Below, piece after piece: positions 1 through 7,939 of a stretch of DNA of 40,323 nucleotides. The notes under the pieces are model-generated. The model was not told the DNA's origin. It searched no databases and saw only the letters and a program-made list of their open reading frames with translations. Location: contig JAJPJW010000060.1 in the NCBI GenBank assembly GCA_021324075.1, forward strand, positions 1 to 40,323, read 5' to 3'. Made by a program: the position numbers and the translations under genes. Every line of letters begins with the position of its first letter. Within the stretch, counting starts at the first letter, position 1. This DNA is from Pseudomonadota bacterium. GTDB lineage: Bacteria; Oederibacteriota; Muellerivitia; Muellerivitales; Muellerivitaceae.

Positions 1-12
1 CCAGAAAGCTTG

Positions 13-522
13 TCATGGTCGCCGCACGGCGGCTTTCATCCCTGTTTTCAAGACGCCCCCTTTCCCGGAATAACGAAGCGCTATCAGAAGGATAAGCCCG
101 ACGGTGATGCAGGAGTCGGCGATATTGAAGATGTAGGGGAACCAATGGTGTTGGTAAAACCGAACGTCGATGAAATCCACCACGTTTCGGCGGAATATCC
201 TGTCGATGAAATTGCCCATGGCCCCGCCCCAAATCAATCCCAGAGCGAACCGCTCGGGTTTCTTTTCCGACGGGATAAACCGCTGGTAGGCGTACACGAT
301 GAGTGCGGCGCCAAGGGTGATGGCGGTGAAAAAGGGGATGCGGACCGCGGCTTTCGTGCCGGCCATAAACCCAAAGGCGGCCCCGGGATTTTGGACAAAA
401 GTGATGTCAAGAAAGTTCCGGATGACGGCGATGGAATCGCCCAACCGGCAATAACGGGAGATAAGATGTTTCGAAACCTGGTCGGTCAGGACGACGCAAA
501 GTGAAACGAGCCGGATGATCAT
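13..522 (-). CDS. lspA: Lipoprotein signal peptidase (signal peptidase II)
   Basis: Motifs NPGAAFGF, GGAMGNFIDR, VVDFIDV and FNIADS, with TM segments typical of LspA. Confidence 0.95.
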   Translation of the reverse strand: MIIRLVSLCVVLTDQVSKHLISRYCRLGDSIAVIRNFLDITFVQNPGAAFGFMAGTKAAVRIPFFTAITLGAALIVYAYQRFIPSEKKPERFALGLIWGGAMGNFIDRIFRRNVVDFIDVRFYQHHWFPYIFNIADSCITVGLILLIALRYSGKGGVLKTGMKAAVRRP

Positions 523-607
523 CAGGCGGCCCCTGGGTGATTTTTCAAAATGAATCCTGATGGCGGTCCGGCCGGCAATATTCGCTCATGGTTTTGTCCT
601 TCAAGGA

Positions 608-1303
608 TCAGGGGTTTTTCCCTATGAAAAATTGGAGGCCCGTGCCGAGATAAACCAATTGGCCCGGGTTGTTGCCGCCCTGGCCGTCCACCACCGATAA
701 CCCGTAGCCGCCCTCGATGATGAACCGCTCGTTGTCCGAAATTCGTCCGCTGGCGCCGATGGCCCCCAAAACCATGGCGTCGTCGGGAGGCGCCGAGTCG
801 CCCGACCCGAAGAACCCGCCCGGGAAGCCGTGCGCGCCGGCGAACCGCAGCGAGGTGTAGTAATTCCAGGGCTTTTCTGCGCCAACGGTGCCCAAAGTGA
901 TGCCCAGCTCGGCGTTGAGGCTCCTGCCGTTCGAATCGTCCGCAGTCCCGATTCCCGCCTCGAGCCTCCAATGGGGGTCCAATCCGTACCGCCCGGCGAG
1001 CTTCAAGGTGAGGGACCCCTTGTCCGAATACCGCAGGCCCATGACGTCCAACCCCAAATCGAACCGGTCGCCCAGCCCCTGGCGCCAGCGGCCGAACCAG
1101 GCATCCCCGCCGTCATGCCCGCTTGGAAACAGCGAAAAACCGGTGCCCACGGCCAGGCCCGCTTCCGATTGGCCCGCCGGAACGGTTTCCGGGCCCCCGA
1201 AAGTGGCCAAAGGCGGGGGGGCGGACATGGTGACGCATCCTCCCAAGGTGAATGCGGCGGCGATGAGTGCCGCCAGCACCAGGATAAAACTCCCGTTTTT
1301 CAT
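608..1303 (-). CDS. Putative outer-membrane lipoprotein, unknown function
   Basis: Lipobox-like LGGCVTM N-terminus and beta-rich, Gly-rich body. Confidence 0.7.
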   Translation of the reverse strand: MKNGSFILVLAALIAAAFTLGGCVTMSAPPPLATFGGPETVPAGQSEAGLAVGTGFSLFPSGHDGGDAWFGRWRQGLGDRFDLGLDVMGLRYSDKGSLTLKLAGRYGLDPHWRLEAGIGTADDSNGRSLNAELGITLGTVGAEKPWNYYTSLRFAGAHGFPGGFFGSGDSAPPDDAMVLGAIGASGRISDNERFIIEGGYGLSVVDGQGGNNPGQLVYLGTGLQFFIGKNP

Positions 1304-1326
1304 GGCCCTACCTCCTTTTGCTGGAC

Positions 1327-1370
1327 ATACCTAAACCTACTAGGTATAATACTCAATGTCAATAGGTATA
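1327..1370 (+). promoter_or_regulatory. Candidate padR promoter/operator: TGGACA - 17 bp - TATAAT with ATACCTA/TAGGTAT inverted repeat inside the spacer and a third TAGGTATA downstream
   Basis: TGGACA 1322-1327; TATAAT 1345-1350; ATACCTA 1327-1333; TAGGTAT 1341-1347; TAGGTATA 1363-1370. Confidence 0.5.
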
Positions 1371-1409
1371 GGCTGACGAGGCCCCATTCTCGCGCAAGGC
1401 GGCAGTCCC

Positions 1410-1769
1410 ATGAAAAAGGAAGCGGCGAAGAAGGCGAGCCAGAATTTCCTGAACGGCGTACCCATCCTTCTGGTGTTGAAGCTGTTGTCCGAGAAGGAGA
1501 TGTACGGCTACGAGATCGTGCGGGCGATCCATGAAAAAACGGGGCGTTCGCTTTCCTTCCCCGAAGGCAGCATCTATCCCACCCTGCACGTGCTGGAGGA
1601 GGACGGGCACGTGAAAAGCCGCGAGAAGGCGCACAACGGTCGGACCCGCCTTTATTACGCCATCACGCCCTCGGGCACGAAAAAGCTCGAACAATTGACG
1701 GGGGAATGGCGGAAGGTTTTCCAGGGCGTCCACCTGGCCCTCGACGCGGGGAAAGCGGGCCTTTCATGA
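1410..1769 (+). CDS. PadR family transcriptional regulator
   Basis: Winged-helix motif LLSEKEMYGYEIVRAIHEKTG...EGSIYPTLHVLEEDGHVKS. Confidence 0.93.
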   Translation: MKKEAAKKASQNFLNGVPILLVLKLLSEKEMYGYEIVRAIHEKTGRSLSFPEGSIYPTLHVLEEDGHVKSREKAHNGRTRLYYAITPSGTKKLEQLTGEWRKVFQGVHLALDAGKAGLS

Positions 1770-2500
1770 CCGGCCGCGAATGGAAAAGGCTGGGGGTCAT
1801 CCTGGCGGCCCGGGGCATGTCGGCGGGGCGGGTAGGCCGCGTGCTGGGCGAACTGGACGACCACGCCCGGGACATCCGGGAGGAACTGGAAGCAAGGGGC
1901 CTGGGCCCCGCTGAAGCGGGGGTTATGGCCCTGAGGAGGATGGGGGATACCGAGACCCTGGCCGATAATATTTTCCGCGGTTACGCCAGGCGCACCCTTT
2001 GGGGCCGACACCCGGTCTTCCTATCCATCGTTCTTCCCTTCCTCTCGGTGGCCCTCGTGACAGTGGCGGCCGTCATGGTGGGAAACCTCTTTTTCGGCCC
2101 ACTGCTAAAGGCCCTGGAGGTTCTCGGGTTGGGTACCGGCTTTCCCGTCGTCAGGGCCCTTTGCATGGGATTGTTCACCCTGGGCCGTTACGTTTCCACG
2201 GCCATTGCCGCCTGGTTCCTCTTGCGGGCCGCGAAAAAGCGCGTCCTTGAAATGAAGTGGGCCTTCCTGACCGCGGGCGTGACGGCCCTCCTCGGCTTCC
2301 TGCTCTTCCCCTACCTGCGGGTTTTCCCGCCGGAAGTTGCGGGAAAAATAGTGTCGGGTTCCTTCGCAGTAGGCCTGGGCCTAAGCGCAGCCTTTTTTCA
2401 GTCCGCCGACCATTGGACGCGTTTCCTTATTCCCCTGGTCCTGTTCGCGGCCTTTTATTCCGGAAACCTCAAGGCTAGTTGGCGAAAGCGCGCCGGATAA
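1766..2500 (+). CDS. PadR-associated membrane protein with permease-prefix/DUF1700-like N-terminus
   Basis: ATGA overlap with padR; N-terminal helical domain ELDDHARDIREELEARG, then several TM helices. Confidence 0.7.
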   Translation: MTGREWKRLGVILAARGMSAGRVGRVLGELDDHARDIREELEARGLGPAEAGVMALRRMGDTETLADNIFRGYARRTLWGRHPVFLSIVLPFLSVALVTVAAVMVGNLFFGPLLKALEVLGLGTGFPVVRALCMGLFTLGRYVSTAIAAWFLLRAAKKRVLEMKWAFLTAGVTALLGFLLFPYLRVFPPEVAGKIVSGSFAVGLGLSAAFFQSADHWTRFLIPLVLFAAFYSGNLKASWRKRAG

Positions 2501-2559
2501 CACGCGCTATCTCTTCGAGTATCCGGAAATTGGGAGTCGGGTCGCTCGATAATCTTCCC

Positions 2560-2589
2560 TTGTCCAAGATGGGTCCCCAGATTGGACAA
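2560..2589 (+). repeat. 30-bp 11-8-11 palindromic site, copy 1: TTGTCCAAGAT-GGGTCCCC-AGATTGGACAA
   Basis: One of four copies with identical central GGGTCCCC and TTGTCCA/TGGACAA arms. Confidence 0.9.
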
Positions 2590-2601
2590 TGAATTTAGCC
2601 G

Positions 2602-3030
2602 TCAGTCTACGGACCAAGCATTTTTCGACCCCAGAAGAAGCACCTTGTGTCTTTTCGGGTTTTTCATTTTTTTATACTTCGTAATTTTTAGAGCCGTTTT
2701 ATTCTTTTCGTTTTTCTTCAATTTATTAATCTCTTTTTTTCTCCACCGCTCAAATTCATTCCTCAGTTCCATCAACTTCAAATACGGATTTTTAAGGTTC
2801 ATTTCCTTAATCCGGCGGGAAGCGCTTGCCGAGCCAAAACCTTTCGAAGCAAGAAAAGGTCCCCAAAAATTTGTAACCGGAATGCCTTCCAACAAACAAT
2901 AAATTTGATCCAACACCCACCATTTAGCTTCAATCTGGGGAATAGTTCCGTACATCCTTCCTCTATCTTTTACTCCTTTGTTAAAGTCGTCGATATATAA
3001 CCTAATTTGTTCAAGTTTGCTTTGCTTCAA
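2602..3030 (-). CDS. Hypothetical protein, cassette gene 1
   Basis: TTG start preceded by AGGAGG; AT-rich; lies between site copies 1 and 2; stop is 12 nt from copy 1. Confidence 0.65.
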   Translation of the reverse strand: MKQSKLEQIRLYIDDFNKGVKDRGRMYGTIPQIEAKWWVLDQIYCLLEGIPVTNFWGPFLASKGFGSASASRRIKEMNLKNPYLKLMELRNEFERWRKKEINKLKKNEKNKTALKITKYKKMKNPKRHKVLLLGSKNAWSVD

Positions 3031-3072
3031 ATCTTCCTCCTGTATTGGACGGTACCGATTTCATTTTCCCCT

Positions 3073-3102
3073 TTGTCCAATCCGGGTCCCCGCCGTGGAC
3101 AA
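3073..3102 (+). repeat. 30-bp 11-8-11 palindromic site, copy 2: TTGTCCAATCC-GGGTCCCC-GCCGTGGACAA
   Basis: Same core and orientation as copy 1; inner CGGG/CCCG pair. Confidence 0.9.
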
Positions 3103-3117
3103 CCTTTTCGGAAAACA

Positions 3118-3390
3118 TTAATGATTCCAGTGGTGAAAGTACCCAACAAAATCAGGTCCCAAAACGAGAGCGCCGATGAAGAAACCAACAAGCCAAGGGA
3201 ATAAGAAAACGGCCGCGCCTTTGAATTTGTATTTTTTAAAAGCGATGACCAAACCCAGGATCAAAATCAAGAACGATAAAATGATCGCGGATTTGGAACC
3301 AAGGGTATTAAAAAGGAGGTAACCAATCCAAGTAAGGTTACCGGTAACAAAGCCAACCGCACCTCCCAAGATCAAAACTTTCAAATACAT
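3118..3390 (-). CDS. Small integral membrane protein, cassette gene 2
   Basis: MYLKVLILGGAVGFVTGNLTW..., several TM segments; RBS-like AGGGGGG upstream of the ATG at 3390. The longer ORF (to 3450) only translates the repeat. Confidence 0.65.
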   Translation of the reverse strand: MYLKVLILGGAVGFVTGNLTWIGYLLFNTLGSKSAIILSFLILILGLVIAFKKYKFKGAAVFLFPWLVGFFIGALVLGPDFVGYFHHWNH

Positions 3391-3420
3391 TTCGAAATAC
3401 CCCCCTAGCCATTTTTCCTT

Positions 3421-3450
3421 TTGTCCACGATGGGTCCCCAGAGTGGACAA
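3421..3450 (+). repeat. 30-bp 11-8-11 palindromic site, copy 3: TTGTCCACGAT-GGGTCCCC-AGAGTGGACAA
   Basis: Same core and orientation; outer A-T pair of copy 1 replaced by C-G on both arms. Confidence 0.9.
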
Positions 3451-3452
3451 TC

Positions 3453-3925
3453 TTACGGATTACTAACACCACCTTTCGAACGGAGGATTCTTTCTATTTC
3501 CCCTTTTTCGCCGATACTCCTTATGAATTGGGAGGGTGGCATTGGAAAAAAATCAGGAGCATGCAAAAGAAAAATAAAAGTTTCCCCGGAAAGCTTTTTA
3601 GAATCTCTAAGCGACCTTATCCACATGGGCCAATCGGGAAGAATCAGGGTTTTCGGGAGCTTCTTGCTGTCCCCCTTTAGAGTTTTTTCCTTATCAACGA
3701 TAACGTGATATCGAATTGTTTTACCTGAGTGTGGTGATGTCTTGGCCTTTCGTCGACTATTTCGTGGCCTGAAGCATCGACCATGTCCACCTTCACCACT
3801 TTCCCAACAATGATATAGTCCGCCTGAGCCACAAGTTCAGAAAGAGGCGTTGGTTTAATTTTCGTTGCATGGGCAAATGCGACAAAGCTTAGCATCACCG
3901 CGATTAACAATAATGATTTTTTCAT
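3453..3925 (-). pseudogene. Secreted protein, cassette gene 3, interrupted by a -1 frameshift at an A6 tract
   Basis: N-terminus MKKSLLLIAVMLSFVAFAHA (signal peptide) to ...ITLSLIRKKL*; the shifted frame continues EKTLKGDSKKLPKTLILPDWPMW...SKGGVSNP* and stops at 3453, 2 nt from site copy 3. Confidence 0.6.
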
Positions 3926-3948
3926 TCGATGCATTCCTTCAAACAACC

Positions 3949-3978
3949 CTGTTTATTGCGGGTCCCCGCCGTGGACAG
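3949..3978 (+). repeat. 30-bp 11-8-11 palindromic site, copy 4, degenerate left arm: CTGTTTATTGC-GGGTCCCC-GCCGTGGACAG
   Basis: Identical core and right arm nearly identical to copy 2; left arm diverged. Confidence 0.8.
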
Positions 3979-4104
3979 ATCCATTTCCAATCACGGCTTT
4001 TTTCACGCAATGCTTCCCTGATCAGTGCCCTTTACGTGATCGCGGGAAAATCCTAACGCAGTTATGGTAATATGCGATTGGTTCAACCGAAAGGGGCAAG
4101 ATCC

Positions 4105-5163
4105 ATGGAAAACAAGAAAAACCAAACCACCATTTACGACGTCGCCTACAAGGCTGGCGTTTCCATTTCCACGGTTTCACGGGTCCTCAACGGCAGCGTC
4201 GGCGTCCTGGATGAAACCCGCGAAAAGGTCATGAAAACCGTCTCTGACTTGAACTTCAAGCCCAGCTCCGTAGCGCGCAGTCTTGTGCTCAAACAGGTCA
4301 ACCTGATCCAAGTCTGCTTTTCCTGGTCCAGCGGCCAGTATCACATCAACCTGGAAAACCCATGGTACCTTGAGCTTTTGAACGGCATCAACCAGGTCGT
4401 GCAGGATAGGGAATATGGGCTCCTCATCAATACCCTTTCCGGGGTTTTCGATCCCCAAGAGGTTTACCGTCGCGTTTCCCGCAATGCCGTGGATGGAATT
4501 CTCCTGGTTTCCCCTTATTTGGGGGAGGAAGAACTGCGCCAGATAAAAAATTACCCCGTACCCGTCCTACTCATTGGGTGCAGGGTCGATGATCCCCAAA
4601 TCGATTACGTGGTCAGCGACAATGCCAAGGCGGTGGCCGGGGTGGTGGACCACCTGTTGGGCCTAGGGCACGAGAAAATCGCCTGTATCACGGGCGAGGT
4701 GGAAATTTCGGCGGACGCGGCCGAACGGTTGAAAGAGTTTCAAACTGCCATGGCCAACCAGGGCTTCAAGGTGCCAAAGGACTTCGTGGTAAGTGGGGAT
4801 TTCAGTAGGGAATCCGGCGTGAAGGCCATGAAGAAATTGATGGGGCTTAAGGAAAAACCCACGGCAGTTTTCGTGTCCAATGATTTGATGGCGCTGGGGG
4901 CTTGGGATGTCTTGATGGAGGAAGGCTTGGAAGTGGGAAAGGATATGGCCTTAGTGGGTTTCGATGATATAGAAGCGGCTTCGAAGAAGCCCTACTCCCT
5001 AACCACGGTCAAGCAGGACTTTCGCGCTATCAGCACCCAAGCCACGAACATATTGATAGATAAGATGCAAAAGCCGGATGAATGGCTGACCCGTCAAATT
5101 CTCGTTCCAACTCAATTGGTGATCCGTCAATCCAGCGGCTCCCGCCTTAAATCGCGCGGGTAA
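4105..5163 (+). CDS. LacI family transcriptional regulator
   Basis: TIYDVAYKAGVSISTVSRVLNG HTH plus periplasmic-binding-like domain; start 4105 chosen from RBS spacing. Confidence 0.95.
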   Translation: MENKKNQTTIYDVAYKAGVSISTVSRVLNGSVGVLDETREKVMKTVSDLNFKPSSVARSLVLKQVNLIQVCFSWSSGQYHINLENPWYLELLNGINQVVQDREYGLLINTLSGVFDPQEVYRRVSRNAVDGILLVSPYLGEEELRQIKNYPVPVLLIGCRVDDPQIDYVVSDNAKAVAGVVDHLLGLGHEKIACITGEVEISADAAERLKEFQTAMANQGFKVPKDFVVSGDFSRESGVKAMKKLMGLKEKPTAVFVSNDLMALGAWDVLMEEGLEVGKDMALVGFDDIEAASKKPYSLTTVKQDFRAISTQATNILIDKMQKPDEWLTRQILVPTQLVIRQSSGSRLKSRG

Positions 5164-5517
5164 AATTTCCCAGCCTTCTACTTTCTCTTCTTTTTCCGGC
5201 GCTCTTTTCGGCGGCGGGGCACCCGCAGCGAAGATCCGCTCCCCTTTGCCCATTTGGACAGGATCGACGAGCAGCATCAGCTCATCCGCCAAAAGATAGA
5301 TGTTGAATTTAAAAAGGGAGCCCATTTTCAAGGACTCCTCGACCACGATCTGCATACCCCCCAAGCTTAAATCCAAGGTGATGGCGTTTTTCTCGGATTT
5401 TCGCCATTCATCAACGGAAAGCATTTCGCCTTGGCCAGCCAGCCGATACTTGACAGGGATCTTGATCGAGAACCTTTTGTTCGAACGTCGTTCTGTAGAT
5501 ATCTTTGCGTTAGGCAT
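4999..5517 (-). CDS. PilZ-like domain protein whose 3' end runs antisense into the LacI gene
   Basis: ERRSNKRFSIKIPVKYRLAG...LDLSLGGMQIV PilZ-type motifs; C-terminal third overlaps the lacI-family gene. Confidence 0.65.
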   Translation of the reverse strand: MPNAKISTERRSNKRFSIKIPVKYRLAGQGEMLSVDEWRKSEKNAITLDLSLGGMQIVVEESLKMGSLFKFNIYLLADELMLLVDPVQMGKGERIFAAGAPPPKRAPEKEEKVEGWEILPARFKAGAAGLTDHQLSWNENLTGQPFIRLLHLIYQYVRGLGADSAKVLLDRG

Positions 5518-5578
5518 AAAAACTCCGAGGAATAAGAACCCTTTACTTTTACCTTGCCGTTATCGAAATTAAAATTCA

Positions 5579-5612
5579 ATAAAAAAACTCCATGGTATGA
5601 ACCATGGAGTTT
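5579..5612 (-). terminator. Intrinsic terminator, 12-bp perfect stem plus T7
   Basis: AAACTCCATGGT-ATGA-ACCATGGAGTTT, with a T tract on the minus strand, downstream of the 5690-6631 gene. Confidence 0.85.
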
Positions 5613-5689
5613 CAAACAATTAGGTTGTTGTGGATATTTAGCTCCAATTCATATCCCACCCCCTTTCCGGTTCTGTCCTTTCTCGATGG

Positions 5690-6631
5690 TCAACCTTTGG
5701 AGACAGCCTTGGATTTAGGCTGGATGGATTCAAATAGCTTGGAAAGCGACGCCTCTACATCCTTGAAAAATCCCATCCCCGCCTTTCCCTCCGAAGTCTT
5801 ATCTTTGATGGTGTCCAATTCGCCATAAAGATCCTTGAAATCCTGTGCGGTCCCATAACCCAGGGCCTGGGCGAACTCCAGATAGGATCGGGCATCGGAA
5901 AGGAGTTGGCCCAGCTTTTTATTATCGTCAGCGGAACGGGTTTTATTTTCCGAAAGCTTTTTCGCGTCAGACAATTCGTCCTGAGCCGCCACGACGGGAA
6001 GTGGAATGATATTGTCGGTCAAAACTAGGGTGTCGAGGGCCGTTTGCAGGGTTTCCTTAGCCTTATCCGTCTTACCATCATCAATGTATTTGACCGCTTT
6101 TTTGATGGCGTCCGGATAGGTGGCTAATGGAATATTGGAAACCTGTATGACCGTTTCACTGCGTAGGGCATCCAGGATTTCCCGGGCGTCCTGAACCTTC
6201 CCTTCCGCTAAAAGGTCCTGCGCCTTAATTCGTTCAGTTTTGACCTGGTCAATATCCGCATAGAGGTCATAAGTGGTCTCGGTAACATTATTAGGCGCTA
6301 AGGCCAGGTTTGGATCACGGGCCAGGATCAAATCCAATTTCCCCGTAGCCCGTTCCAGGGCCTTGATGGCCTTGTCCTTGTCGTTTTCATCCAGGTATTT
6401 CAAGGCCTCCCTTGTTTCCCAGATAGCATCCATAGCTTCAGAAGTGATCTGTTTCCGCTTCTCGGTTACCTTAACTTCCCCCTTATCCCCCTGCTTTTCC
6501 AGCTTGTCGTTCATTTGGGGTGTGGCGGTTGGAGAAGCCTTGGGATGGGTTGGATTGTCGGCCTGGGTGATCGAAGGATACCCAAAAGCCAACGCCGCGA
6601 GAATGGTTGATTGGATCAATAAATGTTTCAT
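5690..6631 (-). CDS. YfdX family periplasmic protein
   Basis: Signal peptide; YfdX-like repeats ALKYLDENDKDKAIKALERATGKLDLIL, IPLATYPDAIKKAVKYIDDGKTDKAKETL, NIIPLPVVAAQ. Confidence 0.85.
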   Translation of the reverse strand: MKHLLIQSTILAALAFGYPSITQADNPTHPKASPTATPQMNDKLEKQGDKGEVKVTEKRKQITSEAMDAIWETREALKYLDENDKDKAIKALERATGKLDLILARDPNLALAPNNVTETTYDLYADIDQVKTERIKAQDLLAEGKVQDAREILDALRSETVIQVSNIPLATYPDAIKKAVKYIDDGKTDKAKETLQTALDTLVLTDNIIPLPVVAAQDELSDAKKLSENKTRSADDNKKLGQLLSDARSYLEFAQALGYGTAQDFKDLYGELDTIKDKTSEGKAGMGFFKDVEASLSKLFESIQPKSKAVSKG

Positions 6632-6767
6632 GGTTTTCCTCCTTGTTCAAAAGTATTAAAACCATCTATTGTTCCGGCAACTCCTTCATCAACTTTGAAA
6701 AATTAATTAAGAACCTGTTTTTAAAAAATCAAGGCTAGAAATTTTTCATTTTTCGAGACTCTCATTT

Positions 6768-7655
6768 TCACCGCCCAGTAACTACCGGCGATCCGAATGT
6801 CTTGCAACGGACGATGTTTTTACCGTTCTTCTTAGCTTCATACATCAAAAGGTCGGCGCTATGGACGATGTCGTCAATTTTTTCAGGGATGTCGAAATAG
6901 GTCACAACCCCCATGCTGAGGGTCACCATTGGCATTTCCTCCTTGATGCCTTCGTCCACCGCCCTTTGCAATTTAAGGCTTAAGTCTTCTGCCGCTTCCG
7001 GGCCGGTTTCTGTAAATAAGACGACGAACTCATCCCCACCAATGCGTCCCACCAGATCACTGGACCGCACCTCGTTCTTGAGGATCGCCGAGACTTTCTT
7101 GAGGAGCTTGTCGCCCATCAAGTGCCCGTGGGTATCATTGATCCTCTTGAAATTGTCCAGGTCCAGGAAACAGAGGGTGAAGGGATGACCGTAACGGATA
7201 GAACGTTCACGCTCGGCTTCGGCGGCCTCAAAAAAGGCGGACGAGCTGAGAAGCCCGGTAAGGGCATCGGTTTTCGATTTTTGATAAGCTTTTTCCAGTT
7301 CGGCTTTCAAGGCCGCCAGGACATAGCAAACGGCGGCGAAATAAAAAATGATGGCGGCGGTGTCCCAAAGGACGATCCAAGGATGGGGGAAAAGGAAGGG
7401 ATGGATCAGGTAATCCACGATCAGGTAGCTGGCGCTTAAGGTGGAAAGGAAGAGTCCGGACCTTAAGCCCACGTTCCAAGTTGTCAGGGCGACCGGAACC
7501 AACAGGAAAACTGAAAGATGGAGAAGGCCACCGATCAGAAAGTCCAAGAAGTCGATGAAAAATATAAAAAGTAACGAGAAGCCGATAACCCCTTTTTTGG
7601 ACAGGGAAGAGATTATCAATTTTGAAACAGGAAATTTTTCAATCCCGAAAGGCAT
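6768..7655 (-). CDS. Membrane-anchored GGDEF-domain diguanylate cyclase
   Basis: N-terminal TM helices; DALTGLLSS, CFLDLDNFKRINDTHGH, RIGGDEFVVLF. Confidence 0.95.
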   Translation of the reverse strand: MPFGIEKFPVSKLIISSLSKKGVIGFSLLFIFFIDFLDFLIGGLLHLSVFLLVPVALTTWNVGLRSGLFLSTLSASYLIVDYLIHPFLFPHPWIVLWDTAAIIFYFAAVCYVLAALKAELEKAYQKSKTDALTGLLSSSAFFEAAEAERERSIRYGHPFTLCFLDLDNFKRINDTHGHLMGDKLLKKVSAILKNEVRSSDLVGRIGGDEFVVLFTETGPEAAEDLSLKLQRAVDEGIKEEMPMVTLSMGVVTYFDIPEKIDDIVHSADLLMYEAKKNGKNIVRCKTFGSPVVTGR

Positions 7656-7890
7656 TTAGGACCGCCTCAGGCTCAAAAAGCCAAAGCCGGGATTCCGCCG
7701 AAAGGCGGGTGGCTTCCAAATGGGTCTTTTGGCGGTTTTCGGTCTTGATCGTCTTTTTGGGTAAATCTCCGATACGCTTCCGAAAGGAAACGCCTAAGGC
7801 GCCCGAATGGAGGCCGTTTTAAAAATCGTTTGTCATTCCTTGATTGATTAAGGTCCATGACAACCTACCTGAATCTTTATTGAAGCAGGA

Positions 7891-7929
7891 AAGGCAGGCC
7901 GCCCGGGTTAAGCCCCAAGGGCCTGCCTT
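7891..7929 (-). terminator. Hairpin downstream of hsp20, possible terminator
   Basis: AAGGCAGGCC/GGCCTGCCTT 10-bp arms; weak T tract. Confidence 0.45.
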
Positions 7930-7939
7930 GCTCTTCCTT

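Noticed and set aside
3421-3708. 95-aa plus-strand ORF
   Set aside because: Its N-terminus is translated repeat copy 3, and it is antisense to the frameshifted cassette gene 3
2560-3978. Sites interpreted as ordinary intrinsic terminators
   Set aside because: They lie just past gene stops and are palindromic, but no T tract follows on the gene strand; it is followed by purine-rich sequence instead. The core is also invariant, which terminators do not need
2560-3978. Canonical integron attC array or CALIN
   Set aside because: Sites are only about 30 bp and lack the RYYYAAC/GTTRRRY boxes with the closing C-G; kept as an analogy, not a call
7656-7858. Cyclic-di-GMP-I riboswitch upstream of the GGDEF gene
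   Set aside because: Hairpins are present but the conserved GCAAAGCC-type core could not be found on the minus strand
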